The position numbers and the translations under genes are program-made. From Gemmatimonadota bacterium (GTDB lineage: Bacteria > Latescibacterota > UBA2968), in NCBI GenBank assembly GCA_002714465.1, contig PAXL01000019.1, forward strand, positions 24,698 through 31,110: a stretch of DNA of 6,413 nucleotides, read 5' to 3'. The notes below the pieces were generated by a model. The model saw only the letters and a program-made list of their open reading frames with translations, was not told where the DNA came from and made no database searches. This document shows, one piece after another, positions 1 through 6,303 of this stretch. Each line of letters begins with the position of its first letter. The stretch's first letter is position 1.

Positions 1-201
1 TGGCAGGACTGGCTCGACAAGTACGAACTGGAGAATTACCTAAACTACAAGGTGCTGAACTCTGAAAAGCGATACGTCGAAGTGCCAGTTTCCATGATTT
101 ATCCGGAAAGCAAACGGAACTACTCGAAGATCAGGCCTTTGGTTGGGTGGTGGAGTATGGTCAAGCCGTTTATCTATCTCACTTTAGGTATCAGGAAGTA
201 A
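1..201 (+). CDS. Family 2 glycosyltransferase, C-terminal end (5' truncated)
   Basis: The open frame enters from the left edge and ends with TAA at 199-201, giving 66 residues. The tail resembles the C-terminus of soluble GT2 glycosyltransferases of the dolichol-phosphate-mannose-synthase-like group found in polysaccharide clusters. It has an ELENYLNYKVL stretch (residues 9-19), then EVPVSMIYPE (27-36), NYSKIRP (40-46) and the aromatic/hydrophobic end GWWSMVKPFIYL (49-60), which may sit on the membrane face. Such enzymes move a sugar from a nucleotide donor to a lipid carrier or growing glycan at the cytoplasmic membrane. The catalytic half (DxD region) lies outside the window, so donor and acceptor cannot be told. 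Unlike ArnC or GtrB, this tail lacks two clear C-terminal transmembrane helices. The family call rests on recognised tail motifs only. Confidence 0.72.
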   Translation, partial: WQDWLDKYELENYLNYKVLNSEKRYVEVPVSMIYPESKRNYSKIRPLVGWWSMVKPFIYLTLGIRK

Positions 202-230
202 GCTGGTTTTAGTCAGTTTCTCCTACTAAC

Positions 231-1250
231 GTGTCTTCACTACGACATCCAGTTGACCTAGATCGCATTGTTGATCAGGACCTCGGGCGATTTGTGCCCG
301 GATTTCTGAACTCGCTGCCCTTTCGGTCAACCCTCGTGTCACCGCGCTTACGGAGGTGGGTCTACCAAGCGCTTGCGGGGTCCACCCCCGACGACGGGCA
401 GTCTTTCGAATACTTTGCCACTGCTCCCGGCGCTGCTTGTGAGGTCTTCCGCGCTCGCTGTCGGGAGGTAGGGATCAACGATACGAAGCCTTGGAAAGAT
501 GCCAAGGTGCTGATTTCCCTGTCATTTGACATCGATTCTGCCTGGTCGATAGAGACAGGTACTATGGCGAAGACAGGTGAAATGCTCTCGAGCCTATCGA
601 TGCCTGCGACATTCTTTGTTGTGGGTGACGACTACAAGCACGATCACGGTCTCTACCGTGCTATGAGAGAAATGGGACACGAGATTGGATTGCACGGACT
701 GCATCATAACTATCGTGACCCATTCCTGTCCTCAGAAGTAATCTCCACGAGACTCGATCGACTAAGTGACTTCATCGAAACACACGGTATTCAGGGATAC
801 CGGTCTCCCTGCTATCTGAAGTCCCATCAACTGATGGAGGCCCTTGTTGGTAGGTTTGCCTATGATTCCAGCTTTCGCTCTGCAGCCAAGAGTGTCTGGA
901 CATCTGATGGAGTGGAAGGAATCGGTCTCTGCGTACCTTTCGCCTACCGCGGACTCCATTGTCTTCCGTGCACTGGTCCGGACGATTTGGAGATACGGGA
1001 CGTCGTAGAAGGTAGAGATGGGATCGTGAATACTCTTTTTCGCTCTGCCTTGTCGACAGCAGACAAAGCGGGTGTGCACACCCAGGTTCTACACCTCGAA
1101 CGCCACAGCGGATCAGGCGATGTTGTCAGCATTCTCAAAGAGATGACAGATCGACTCAGTTGCGAAGTCGATTTCAGGTTTGTGACATGTGCTGAAGCGG
1201 TAAGGGAAGCTCGACAACTGGGTCTGTTGCTTGGTGATTCAGCTCCATGA
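231..1250 (+). CDS. Polysaccharide deacetylase (NodB homology domain)
   Basis: This 339-residue protein looks like a metal-dependent carbohydrate esterase family 4 (NodB-fold) deacetylase, which removes N- or O-acyl groups from sugars. Motif 1 is SFDID (98-102, with the acidic pair at D100 and D102). Motif 2 is HGLHH (155-159, metal ligands H155 and H159). Motif 3 is RSP (191-193). A late VLH (286-288) fits the histidine of motif 5. The first 90 residues are an extra N-terminal segment with no signal peptide or membrane helix, so the enzyme is probably cytoplasmic and would act on a nucleotide- or lipid-linked sugar rather than on exported polymer. GTG at 231 is the first possible start after an in-frame TAG at 210-212; no good Shine-Dalgarno precedes it. 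The gap from the glycosyltransferase is 29 bases, and its TGA overlaps the next gene's ATG. The substrate is unknown; ArnD-like deformylation is an alternative to deacetylation. Confidence 0.88.
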   Translation: MSSLRHPVDLDRIVDQDLGRFVPGFLNSLPFRSTLVSPRLRRWVYQALAGSTPDDGQSFEYFATAPGAACEVFRARCREVGINDTKPWKDAKVLISLSFDIDSAWSIETGTMAKTGEMLSSLSMPATFFVVGDDYKHDHGLYRAMREMGHEIGLHGLHHNYRDPFLSSEVISTRLDRLSDFIETHGIQGYRSPCYLKSHQLMEALVGRFAYDSSFRSAAKSVWTSDGVEGIGLCVPFAYRGLHCLPCTGPDDLEIRDVVEGRDGIVNTLFRSALSTADKAGVHTQVLHLERHSGSGDVVSILKEMTDRLSCEVDFRFVTCAEAVREARQLGLLLGDSAP

Positions 1251-2089
1251 GAACGGCGATTATTGTCAGCAGAAACTACGCATACAGCTGGGTGATCCAC
1301 GAGTTGATCCGCCAAAGATCGACCGATACATTCTCGATTTTTGAGACCGACTTCCTGATAAAAGGGAAAGGCACTGCTGCCTCAGCGATGTATCTGATTC
1401 AACAGGGCTGTCTGAGCTACCTTGCGGTGAGGAGTTTGGAGTCAATTGCGATTTCGTTACTTTCCCGACCTCCCTTTGTCTGGGTAAATCCACATCTAAG
1501 GGCGTGCAATCTCGATTGGGTTTGTAGACACCATCAGCTGGAGGCTTGGAAAACGGATGATGTCTGCTCCGGCCGTTCGTTGGCGAGGATTCGTTCTTTC
1601 AGACCTGACCTGATCATTTCCCTAACGGGTCAGCGTCTGCGACAGCCGTTGATTGACCTGGCACCTCGGGGCGTCCTCAACGTTCACTTTGGAATCCTGC
1701 CCGACTACAGAGGAATTGCGCCGTATGTTTGGGCCATGAGTCATGGGATGGGAAACATAGGTACAAGCATCCACCGGATCGATTCTGAGCGAATGGACAC
1801 TGGACCTGTTCTCATGGAAAGGCGAGTCGATGTTGCCGCCGGCTGCAGTATTGGGGGCGTTTTTACGCTGTGTGCGCAAGCGGCCGCGCGGATTCTGCCA
1901 CTTGCGATTAGAATGACAGAGGCAGGTGAGGCTCAGGGAAGACCTCAGGGCAAGGGAAGTTATTATCGGTGGCCGAAAGCCTCGACTATGCGGAGTATTC
2001 ATAGACAAGGCTTCAAATGGTTTGGCGCGCTAGACATTACGAGAAATCTTGCTGACCAAGTGTTGGAGGAGCGCTCGGTCGATGCCTGA
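1247..2089 (+). CDS. Formyltransferase family protein (probable sugar N-formyltransferase)
   Basis: This 280-residue protein carries the formyl_transferase fold shared by GART (PurN), Fmt, ArnA-N and sugar N-formyltransferases such as VioF and WlaRD, which move a formyl group from N10-formyl-tetrahydrofolate to an amine. The catalytic triad is present: N145 and H147 in LNVHFGILPDYRG (144-156), and D184 in RMDTGPVL (182-189). The N-terminus MRTAIIVSRN fits the first strand of the Rossmann-like domain. A YYRWP motif (239-243) near the end is common in formyltransferases of surface-glycan loci. The Fmt C-terminal OB-fold domain is absent, so it is not the housekeeping Met-tRNA formyltransferase. 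Its ATG overlaps the deacetylase stop (ATGA, 1247-1250), implying translational coupling and a joint job. No amino-sugar aminotransferase is in view, so the source of the amine is unknown. Cytoplasmic. Confidence 0.87.
   Translation: MRTAIIVSRNYAYSWVIHELIRQRSTDTFSIFETDFLIKGKGTAASAMYLIQQGCLSYLAVRSLESIAISLLSRPPFVWVNPHLRACNLDWVCRHHQLEAWKTDDVCSGRSLARIRSFRPDLIISLTGQRLRQPLIDLAPRGVLNVHFGILPDYRGIAPYVWAMSHGMGNIGTSIHRIDSERMDTGPVLMERRVDVAAGCSIGGVFTLCAQAAARILPLAIRMTEAGEAQGRPQGKGSYYRWPKASTMRSIHRQGFKWFGALDITRNLADQVLEERSVDA
2065..2071 (+). promoter_or_regulatory. Strong Shine-Dalgarno inside the formyltransferase 3' end
   Basis: GGAGGAG lies within the last codons of the formyltransferase, 10 bases before an ATG at 2082 that opens a 36-codon frame. 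It is the best ribosome-binding sequence in the first half of the window and supports translation of the micro-ORF that follows. It could be coincidental, since the bases also encode Leu-Glu-Glu residues of the upstream protein. Confidence 0.4.
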
Positions 2090-2192
2090 GTTCTTCGCCG
2101 CCATAAAGACGACGCAAGACGAGAGCGACCGGATCGATCGTTTAGAGCTGCTTGGCGTCGGACAAAAGGGAGAGAGACTCATCTCGGTATGA
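2082..2192 (+). CDS. Small hypothetical ORF, 36 aa (micro-ORF 1)
   Basis: An ATG overlapping the formyltransferase end by 8 bases opens a 36-codon frame ending in TGA at 2190-2192. The product begins MPEFFAAIKTTQDESDRIDR and continues with LELLGVGQKG. It is charged and soluble-looking, with no signal peptide or membrane helix. I do not recognise it. Support for reality is a GGAGGAG sequence 10 bases upstream and an ATGA overlap with the next small frame. Against it are its short length and the chance rate of such frames in a 265-base interval. It may instead be a decayed gene piece or a leader whose translation couples the formyltransferase to the methyltransferase. Confidence 0.35.
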   Translation: MPEFFAAIKTTQDESDRIDRLELLGVGQKGERLISV

Positions 2193-2347
2193 CGGAACGC
2201 ACTGTTGGTATCGGTCTGTCACTCGATCTGCTCGTTACTTACGGTGGGGGCTCAAGAGGACAGGTATTTACGATACGGTTGTCGAACGACCGGCAGGCCA
2301 CCCACCTCCCCGTGTCGGAGCTATGTCTGTTCGGAGCGATAGAGTAA
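2189..2347 (+). CDS. Small hypothetical ORF, 52 aa (micro-ORF 2)
   Basis: The ATG at 2189 sits in an ATGA overlap with the stop of the preceding 36-codon frame, and the frame ends at TAA 2345-2347, seven bases before the methyltransferase ATG. A purine run GGGAGAGAG (2168-2176) lies about 12 bases upstream. The product begins MTERTVGIGLSLDLLVTY, then has a glycine-rich turn and alternating hydrophobic segments (QVFTIRLSNDR, LPVSELCLFGAI) that look like short beta strands. I do not recognise a family. It fills the gap so that formyltransferase, two micro-ORFs and methyltransferase form an almost gap-free chain. It could also be the remnant of a longer gene if micro-ORFs 1 and 2 were once one frame. 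Confidence 0.38.
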   Translation: MTERTVGIGLSLDLLVTYGGGSRGQVFTIRLSNDRQATHLPVSELCLFGAIE

Positions 2348-2354
2348 CGACAGG

Positions 2355-3086
2355 ATGGAGTCGCGGCTATACGATGAGATGTATGCTCAAGAGCGAGACC
2401 ATTGGTGGCATCGAGGCAAGCGATTCCTTGTTAGGTGCCTGATTTCCAGACACGTAAGGGGCGGAAGAGATCAGAACGTGTTGATTGTTGGCGTGGGTAC
2501 CGGGTTTCTACACCGTGAGTTGCAGGATCGCTATAGGGTGTCGGGAATGGACCTCTCCAGTATCTCTCTGAGCTATTCCCGTGCGCGTGGGTGCCGGTCA
2601 TTGTTGAGTGCGGATGCTGAGGAAGGTCTCCCGGTTCAGCCTGCGAGCGTAGACGTCATCATCGCACTGGACGTCGTTGAGCACCTCGCACGAGATTCTT
2701 CATTTATTAAGGAGTGTGCCCGCGTGCTAAGACCTGACGGTCGCATCATGATCACCGTTCCGGCCTTTCCGCAGATGTGGAGCCTGTGGGACGAAGTTCT
2801 CGACCACAAACGCCGGTATACGTTGAAAACGCTCAGAGACCTGTTTCAGCGGACCCCATTCTCCATAAACCACAACAGCTATTGGAATGCCACGTCGTTT
2901 GCCCCAGCCTACCTGATTCGGAAAATCAAGAAGGCCCGCGACGACCGGAGTTCTGAATTTTTCAGCGTAAGCAGAACCATCAACGCCACGCTGACTGCGC
3001 TACTTTCACTCGAAGCCGCCATCTCGATGGTCTTTCGTCTTCCCTTCGGATTGTCCTGTGTACTCGTTGCTACCCGAAACCGCTGA
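2355..3086 (+). CDS. Class I SAM-dependent methyltransferase
   Basis: This 243-residue protein has the class I (Rossmann) methyltransferase pattern. Motif I is VLIVGVGTG (42-50), an acidic ribose contact is D66 in SGMDLS, motif IV is IIALDVVEHL (102-111), and the post-motif loop is RVLRPDGRIMITVPAF (123-138). The N-terminal ERDHWWHRGKR (13-23) and the DHKRRYT stretch (150-156) mark the Methyltransf_11/23 subgroup common in glycan and lipid biosynthesis loci. Motif I has Ile at position 44 where Asp or Glu is usual, but the acidic residue at 66 is kept. A hydrophobic stretch (about 213-238) near the C-terminus may touch the membrane. ATG 2355 is the first possible start, because TAG precedes it in frame at 2340-2342. 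Its Shine-Dalgarno is weak, so it may depend on coupling from the micro-ORF ending 7 bases upstream. The likely role is O-methylation of a sugar or lipid-linked intermediate; the substrate is unknown. Confidence 0.86.
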   Translation: MESRLYDEMYAQERDHWWHRGKRFLVRCLISRHVRGGRDQNVLIVGVGTGFLHRELQDRYRVSGMDLSSISLSYSRARGCRSLLSADAEEGLPVQPASVDVIIALDVVEHLARDSSFIKECARVLRPDGRIMITVPAFPQMWSLWDEVLDHKRRYTLKTLRDLFQRTPFSINHNSYWNATSFAPAYLIRKIKKARDDRSSEFFSVSRTINATLTALLSLEAAISMVFRLPFGLSCVLVATRNR

Positions 3087-3107
3087 GGCCAGTCGCCCTC
3101 ACGTTGT

Positions 3108-3123
3108 TGACCCCGAGGGGTCA
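3108..3123. repeat. Perfect inverted repeat TGACCCC-GA-GGGGTCA
   Basis: In the 132-base gap after the methyltransferase, TGACCCC (3108-3114) and GGGGTCA (3117-3123) are exact reverse complements around GA. As RNA it would form a 6-bp stem with a CGAG loop. A direct TCACGT repeat lies at 3099-3104 and 3121-3126. No T-run follows, so it is not a classical terminator. It could be an operator-like palindrome, an RNA-processing hairpin or chance. The rest of the gap holds no convincing gene or promoter. Confidence 0.4.
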
Positions 3124-3218
3124 CGTACAGCAAGGCGGGTGTCTGATCGCATCTACAAGGGTATTCGCCACACCGTGACGACAGGGTCTTCATCGCCAAC
3201 TCGGAAAGTTCGCACCCA

Positions 3219-4424
3219 ATGAGCGCTAACCCGATCATCCTACTCATCGGCGTCGCGATCATCATCGTCACCCTTGTCGGGCTTCTCGATAGCTTCGACG
3301 GGTTCGAGAGGATCCGTGCCGGAAGGCGGGCCAAGGGTGCTTGGCGGGAACCGACTTCTGTGGGCGTGGGGGGGCTCAGGCGTCTGCTCGGCCGACTGGT
3401 CTCGCGATCGCCTGCTTGGTTGCTGTGGAGACTCCTTGGAGTGATCGATCAAAAGAGTCGATCGGCCGAGTACGAGTCGATCACACGATTCCCTCAGGAT
3501 CCCTCGGCGCGTCCGATCTTCCTCTTGGGATTTGCACGGACAGGGACGACGACAACCCAGCGGGTTCTCTCCGACTGTTTCTCATACAACGCATCGTTCG
3601 AGCCGATCGGGTTCAATCACGCGCAGTATGAGCCGGAAGCGTTCTCATCGATATCGGCTCGATTCCGGGGACAGCCAGATGCGGAGTCCCTATCGATGTA
3701 CAGCCATGGTGGCGGGACCTTCTTTGCGCTCCACACACTTGGCGATTCAGAGCTCAGGGACGAGTCGGTCAGTCAGTTGGGTGCATACCTGGATCACCTG
3801 TTTCAAACCTACGGGCGCAATGTGATTACCAAGGAGGTCAGGCTGTCAGGTAATGCGCCGACGCTTGCGAAGGTCTGCAGGGACTTATCTAGCGAGCCGG
3901 TCTTTGTGTTAAGTATCTCCGATCCTCTTGTGCCGGCGTATACCTTCTACAGAGCTGGCGGGCTGATCGACGGCAAGGACACTATGGGTGTCGATGACCA
4001 GTATGCCTACCGACGACGAACGCTGGAGTCGATCGACAAGGAACACTCCATGGTGAGGCTGCCCTGCAGGAACCGGCTGGAGAAGCTGATCGTTTCAATC
4101 CTTATCGAACAGGCCTTTCTGCGCGATTTTGCGATGCAGAACAAAGACATCAGCTTTCTCCTTGATTTCGAGCACCTGGGCGAAGCCATACAGGAGATAT
4201 CGAGAAAATTCGGCCTACCTGTGGCCGGCGAGCCCTCCGTCTTTCCTCGAAACCTGAAACGATACCGCCAGGATGCTTTCTTTCTGCGAATGGTCAAGGA
4301 TCTCCACCCCGACCTGATGGCGATCCTCGCGGAACAGTATGGGTGGGATGGCGCTCCCGATGTTCGCCCTTCGCTGCGGTCAACGATCACGAGGGCCCGC
4401 CTTGGCCTTCTTCCTTCGGTATGA
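3219..4424 (+). CDS. Membrane-anchored sulfotransferase (Sulfotransfer_3-like)
   Basis: This 401-residue protein has a 5'-phosphosulfate-binding loop, PIFLLGFARTGTT (99-111), the hallmark of PAPS-dependent sulfotransferases, followed by the usual helix and SFEPIGFN (126-133). K205 in ITKEVRLS may be the transition-state lysine. The expected 3'-phosphate site (consensus RDPxxxxxS) seems to be SISDPLVPAYTF (232-243), without the usual Arg and Ser. One transmembrane helix (about 6-23) is followed by a basic run (RIRAGRRAKGAWR, 31-43), so the positive-inside rule puts the catalytic domain in the cytoplasm, where PAPS is. ATG 3219 gives a start directly before the helix; GGAAAG at 3202-3207 is a weak Shine-Dalgarno. 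The likely role is sulfation of a glycan or lipid-linked precursor. A P-loop protein with another activity is possible given the altered 3' site. Confidence 0.8.
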   Translation: MSANPIILLIGVAIIIVTLVGLLDSFDGFERIRAGRRAKGAWREPTSVGVGGLRRLLGRLVSRSPAWLLWRLLGVIDQKSRSAEYESITRFPQDPSARPIFLLGFARTGTTTTQRVLSDCFSYNASFEPIGFNHAQYEPEAFSSISARFRGQPDAESLSMYSHGGGTFFALHTLGDSELRDESVSQLGAYLDHLFQTYGRNVITKEVRLSGNAPTLAKVCRDLSSEPVFVLSISDPLVPAYTFYRAGGLIDGKDTMGVDDQYAYRRRTLESIDKEHSMVRLPCRNRLEKLIVSILIEQAFLRDFAMQNKDISFLLDFEHLGEAIQEISRKFGLPVAGEPSVFPRNLKRYRQDAFFLRMVKDLHPDLMAILAEQYGWDGAPDVRPSLRSTITRARLGLLPSV

Positions 4425-4455
4425 GTCCAGGACGTCTTCTCTGGCGCCCCTGGAC
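4425..4455. repeat. Inverted repeat GTCCAGG/CCTGGAC in the sulfotransferase-SGNH gap
   Basis: Just after the sulfotransferase stop, GTCCAGG (4425-4431) pairs exactly with CCTGGAC (4449-4455) across a 17-base loop. TTTT follows at 4464-4467, eight bases after the stem. The stem is short, the loop long and the T-run short and displaced, so at best it is a weak attenuator or RNA-stability hairpin. It lies 30 bases before the TTG start of the next gene. Confidence 0.3.
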
Positions 4456-4485
4456 CGGCCACCTTTTCCCTAGAGCATTCTCGTC

Positions 4486-6288
4486 TTGAAGACAGACCCG
4501 GACACGCTGAAGAAGCTTACGCCGTATCTGACGGTCTTTGGCCTGCTCATGGGTCTCTTGTTCGCGGGTATCGTTGGTGAGGTCTGGTATCGGCACCAGA
4601 GTCTTAGCCTATTTCACGAGTATCTCTACCATTACCATCCAACCGCCGGTTTCTCGCTGAACCCGGGCTACAGCTATGTGCCCCAGAATCTCGAGGATCC
4701 CTCCAAGTATCACAACTACCGGACCCACATCAACAGCCACGGTTTCCGGTCAAGAGTTCACGGTGCGAGTAAGCGAGGATATCGCGTCCTTATGCTCGGC
4801 GATTCGTTCACCTTCGGGCAAGGTGTGCACGACGAGGAAACGTTCAGTTGGGTACTCGAAGACCTTCTGCGTGCGACACCGGGCTACGAAGATGCGGAGG
4901 TCCTGAATTCGGGCACCACCGCGTCCTCGAACGTCTCCCAGATCGCCTACCTGAAGTCGGACGGTCTTGCATACGATCCGGATCTGGTCGTCCTCAACCT
5001 CTACACCGGAAACGACTTCGACCAGAATCTTGTCGATATTGACGAGTTATGGCAGTGCTATCGATACGGGCTGAGACAGCCGTTTGCCGGACCCGACGAC
5101 ACGGTCGCACGAGCCGGGTGGGAAGTTGAGAGGGGGCAGGGGCTCTGGGTTCATTTGGTGCCCAACACGATTCAGCGCGTGGATGAATGGTTGCACGGCC
5201 GATCTTTCTTCTACCGCAGGATGTCGAACCGACTGTTGAACCTGCAGCCCGTGCAGGAAGCTCTGGTGTCGGCGGGTGTGGCCGAGACCAGACGCTTGGA
5301 GTTCACGCTCATCCCCGTGAACGTCAACATGGCAGAGCGTCCCGAGCTCGGCCTGCGAGCTACGGAGCGGCTTATTGTCGATCTCCGTAACACGCTGGCC
5401 GCACGAGATATGGATCTGCTCGTCCAGGTGATCCCGATGAAGGAGGAAGTCCGGGTCTCTAGGGTCTCGCCGCACAACCCGGAGCGTCGACACAACACGG
5501 AGCGGCTGTTGGCGTTCCTGGCGGAGAACGAAATATCAGCTATCTACCTAGCCCCGGTCTTCGAAAAGAACGAATACTGGTTCGACATGACGTATCGTGC
5601 CCTGCACGGGCACTTCACACCGGAAGAGCATGAGCTCTCGGCCGCATCTCTGTATCGGCACATCAGCGATCGCTTTTTGGATATTCCGACACGCGATCAG
5701 GACCGTGCGCTGGTCTCGGTCATCTCCGAGAACTTGCCGTTTACCCGGCCGGACGGGTTCTTCTCCGTTGACGACCATACGACTCTTGGGCGTCTGCAGA
5801 TCCATCCGGGTGTGGCCGATACGATCGTATATACGAAGGTGCCTCAGGTGTCGGTCTACCGCTCAAGCTATGTCGAATTCAACGATCTGCTGTATCGGAA
5901 CAACCTTATGAATGCGAGCCCAATCTGGGACTATTACTACGATCTTGAGGATCAGAGTGTCCTAGAGGCTTCGATCACCTTTCCCGATCCAATTGAGATC
6001 ACGGACGTCATTGCCGACGTGCCGTCTGTGTATCCCGATCATACGACACGTAAGCTCGTCGTTTTCGACGGTGAGACAGGGATGCCGCTGGGCGGCGGTC
6101 TGTCACGGGAAGGGCGTGCAAGCCAGCTCCACGCGCATCGCATCGGTCGGGTGAAGGAGCTGAAGGTCCGGATCCGTCAGTATGCGGGATCTCGCAGGAT
6201 TTGTCTGCGTGGTTTCAAGGTCTTTACGAACGAGGTCGGGTTGGTCGAACGATGGATCGCTAACATCACGGCATCGGCAGGGAGCTAG
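4486..6288 (+). CDS. Membrane-anchored SGNH hydrolase/acyltransferase with C-terminal beta-rich domain
   Basis: This 600-residue protein begins with a transmembrane helix (about 13-31) after a lysine-bearing N-terminus, giving an N-in, C-out anchor with the bulk outside the cytoplasm. The SGNH/GDSL domain covers about 98-400: block I LGDSFTFGQGV (104-114, nucleophile S107), block II NSGTT (141-145, G143), block III TGND (174-177, N176), and block V HGHFTPEEH (374-382, H376). Relatives have DGH in block V; here the Asp is H374. The last 200 residues or so (400-600) include a strand-rich part (about 493-580) reminiscent of a discoidin/carbohydrate-binding fold. TTG 4486 is the only usual start between an in-frame TAG (4471-4473) and the membrane helix; an ATG at codon 22 would cut the helix. 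No clear Shine-Dalgarno. Likely role: adding or removing O-acyl groups on an exported glycan; direction and substrate are unknown. Confidence 0.8.
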   Translation: MKTDPDTLKKLTPYLTVFGLLMGLLFAGIVGEVWYRHQSLSLFHEYLYHYHPTAGFSLNPGYSYVPQNLEDPSKYHNYRTHINSHGFRSRVHGASKRGYRVLMLGDSFTFGQGVHDEETFSWVLEDLLRATPGYEDAEVLNSGTTASSNVSQIAYLKSDGLAYDPDLVVLNLYTGNDFDQNLVDIDELWQCYRYGLRQPFAGPDDTVARAGWEVERGQGLWVHLVPNTIQRVDEWLHGRSFFYRRMSNRLLNLQPVQEALVSAGVAETRRLEFTLIPVNVNMAERPELGLRATERLIVDLRNTLAARDMDLLVQVIPMKEEVRVSRVSPHNPERRHNTERLLAFLAENEISAIYLAPVFEKNEYWFDMTYRALHGHFTPEEHELSAASLYRHISDRFLDIPTRDQDRALVSVISENLPFTRPDGFFSVDDHTTLGRLQIHPGVADTIVYTKVPQVSVYRSSYVEFNDLLYRNNLMNASPIWDYYYDLEDQSVLEASITFPDPIEITDVIADVPSVYPDHTTRKLVVFDGETGMPLGGGLSREGRASQLHAHRIGRVKELKVRIRQYAGSRRICLRGFKVFTNEVGLVERWIANITASAGS

Positions 6289-6294
6289 AGAGGG
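6288..6294 (+). promoter_or_regulatory. Shine-Dalgarno for the asparagine synthetase-like gene
   Basis: GAGAGGG begins at the last base of the SGNH stop codon and stands 9 bases before the ATG at 6304. It confirms that start, together with the Cys at codon 2. Confidence 0.6.
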
Positions 6295-6303
6295 CGTATA
6301 CCT

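Noticed and set aside
1247..2089. Housekeeping Met-tRNA formyltransferase (fmt) or purN
   Set aside because: The protein lacks the Fmt C-terminal domain, is longer than PurN, carries a YYRWP ending typical of glycan-locus members, and is coupled to a deacetylase rather than to def or purine genes.
2152..2442. A 96-codon TTG-start frame across the formyltransferase-methyltransferase gap
   Set aside because: It runs 88 bases into the methyltransferase in another frame, is rich in Arg, Ser and Gly with no motif, and lacks the overlap and ribosome-site logic of the two micro-ORFs in the same gap.
3107..3135. TTGACC as a -35 promoter box before the sulfotransferase
   Set aside because: No -10-like hexamer stands about 17 bases downstream, and the bases are explained by the inverted repeat.
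3175..3222. GTG-start 15-codon frame overlapping the sulfotransferase start
   Set aside because: Too short, no Shine-Dalgarno and no motif; expected by chance.
3441..3486. Cluster of GTCGATC/GATCGAT words
   Set aside because: They fall in coding sequence with no regular period and match frequent Asp/Ile/Ser codon combinations; similar words recur across the window.
3341..3825. Plus-strand frames overlapping the sulfotransferase (3341-3631 and 3532-3825)
   Set aside because: They are other-frame readings of the clear sulfotransferase P-loop region, with Arg/Ser-rich products and no motif.
5047..5493. Long minus-strand frame inside the SGNH gene
   Set aside because: It lies opposite a motif-bearing gene, and its product shows no family motif; it is a shadow of GC-biased coding sequence. 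The same holds for the other minus-strand frames (762-1079, 944-1315, 1622-2008, 2909-3334, 4007-4462).
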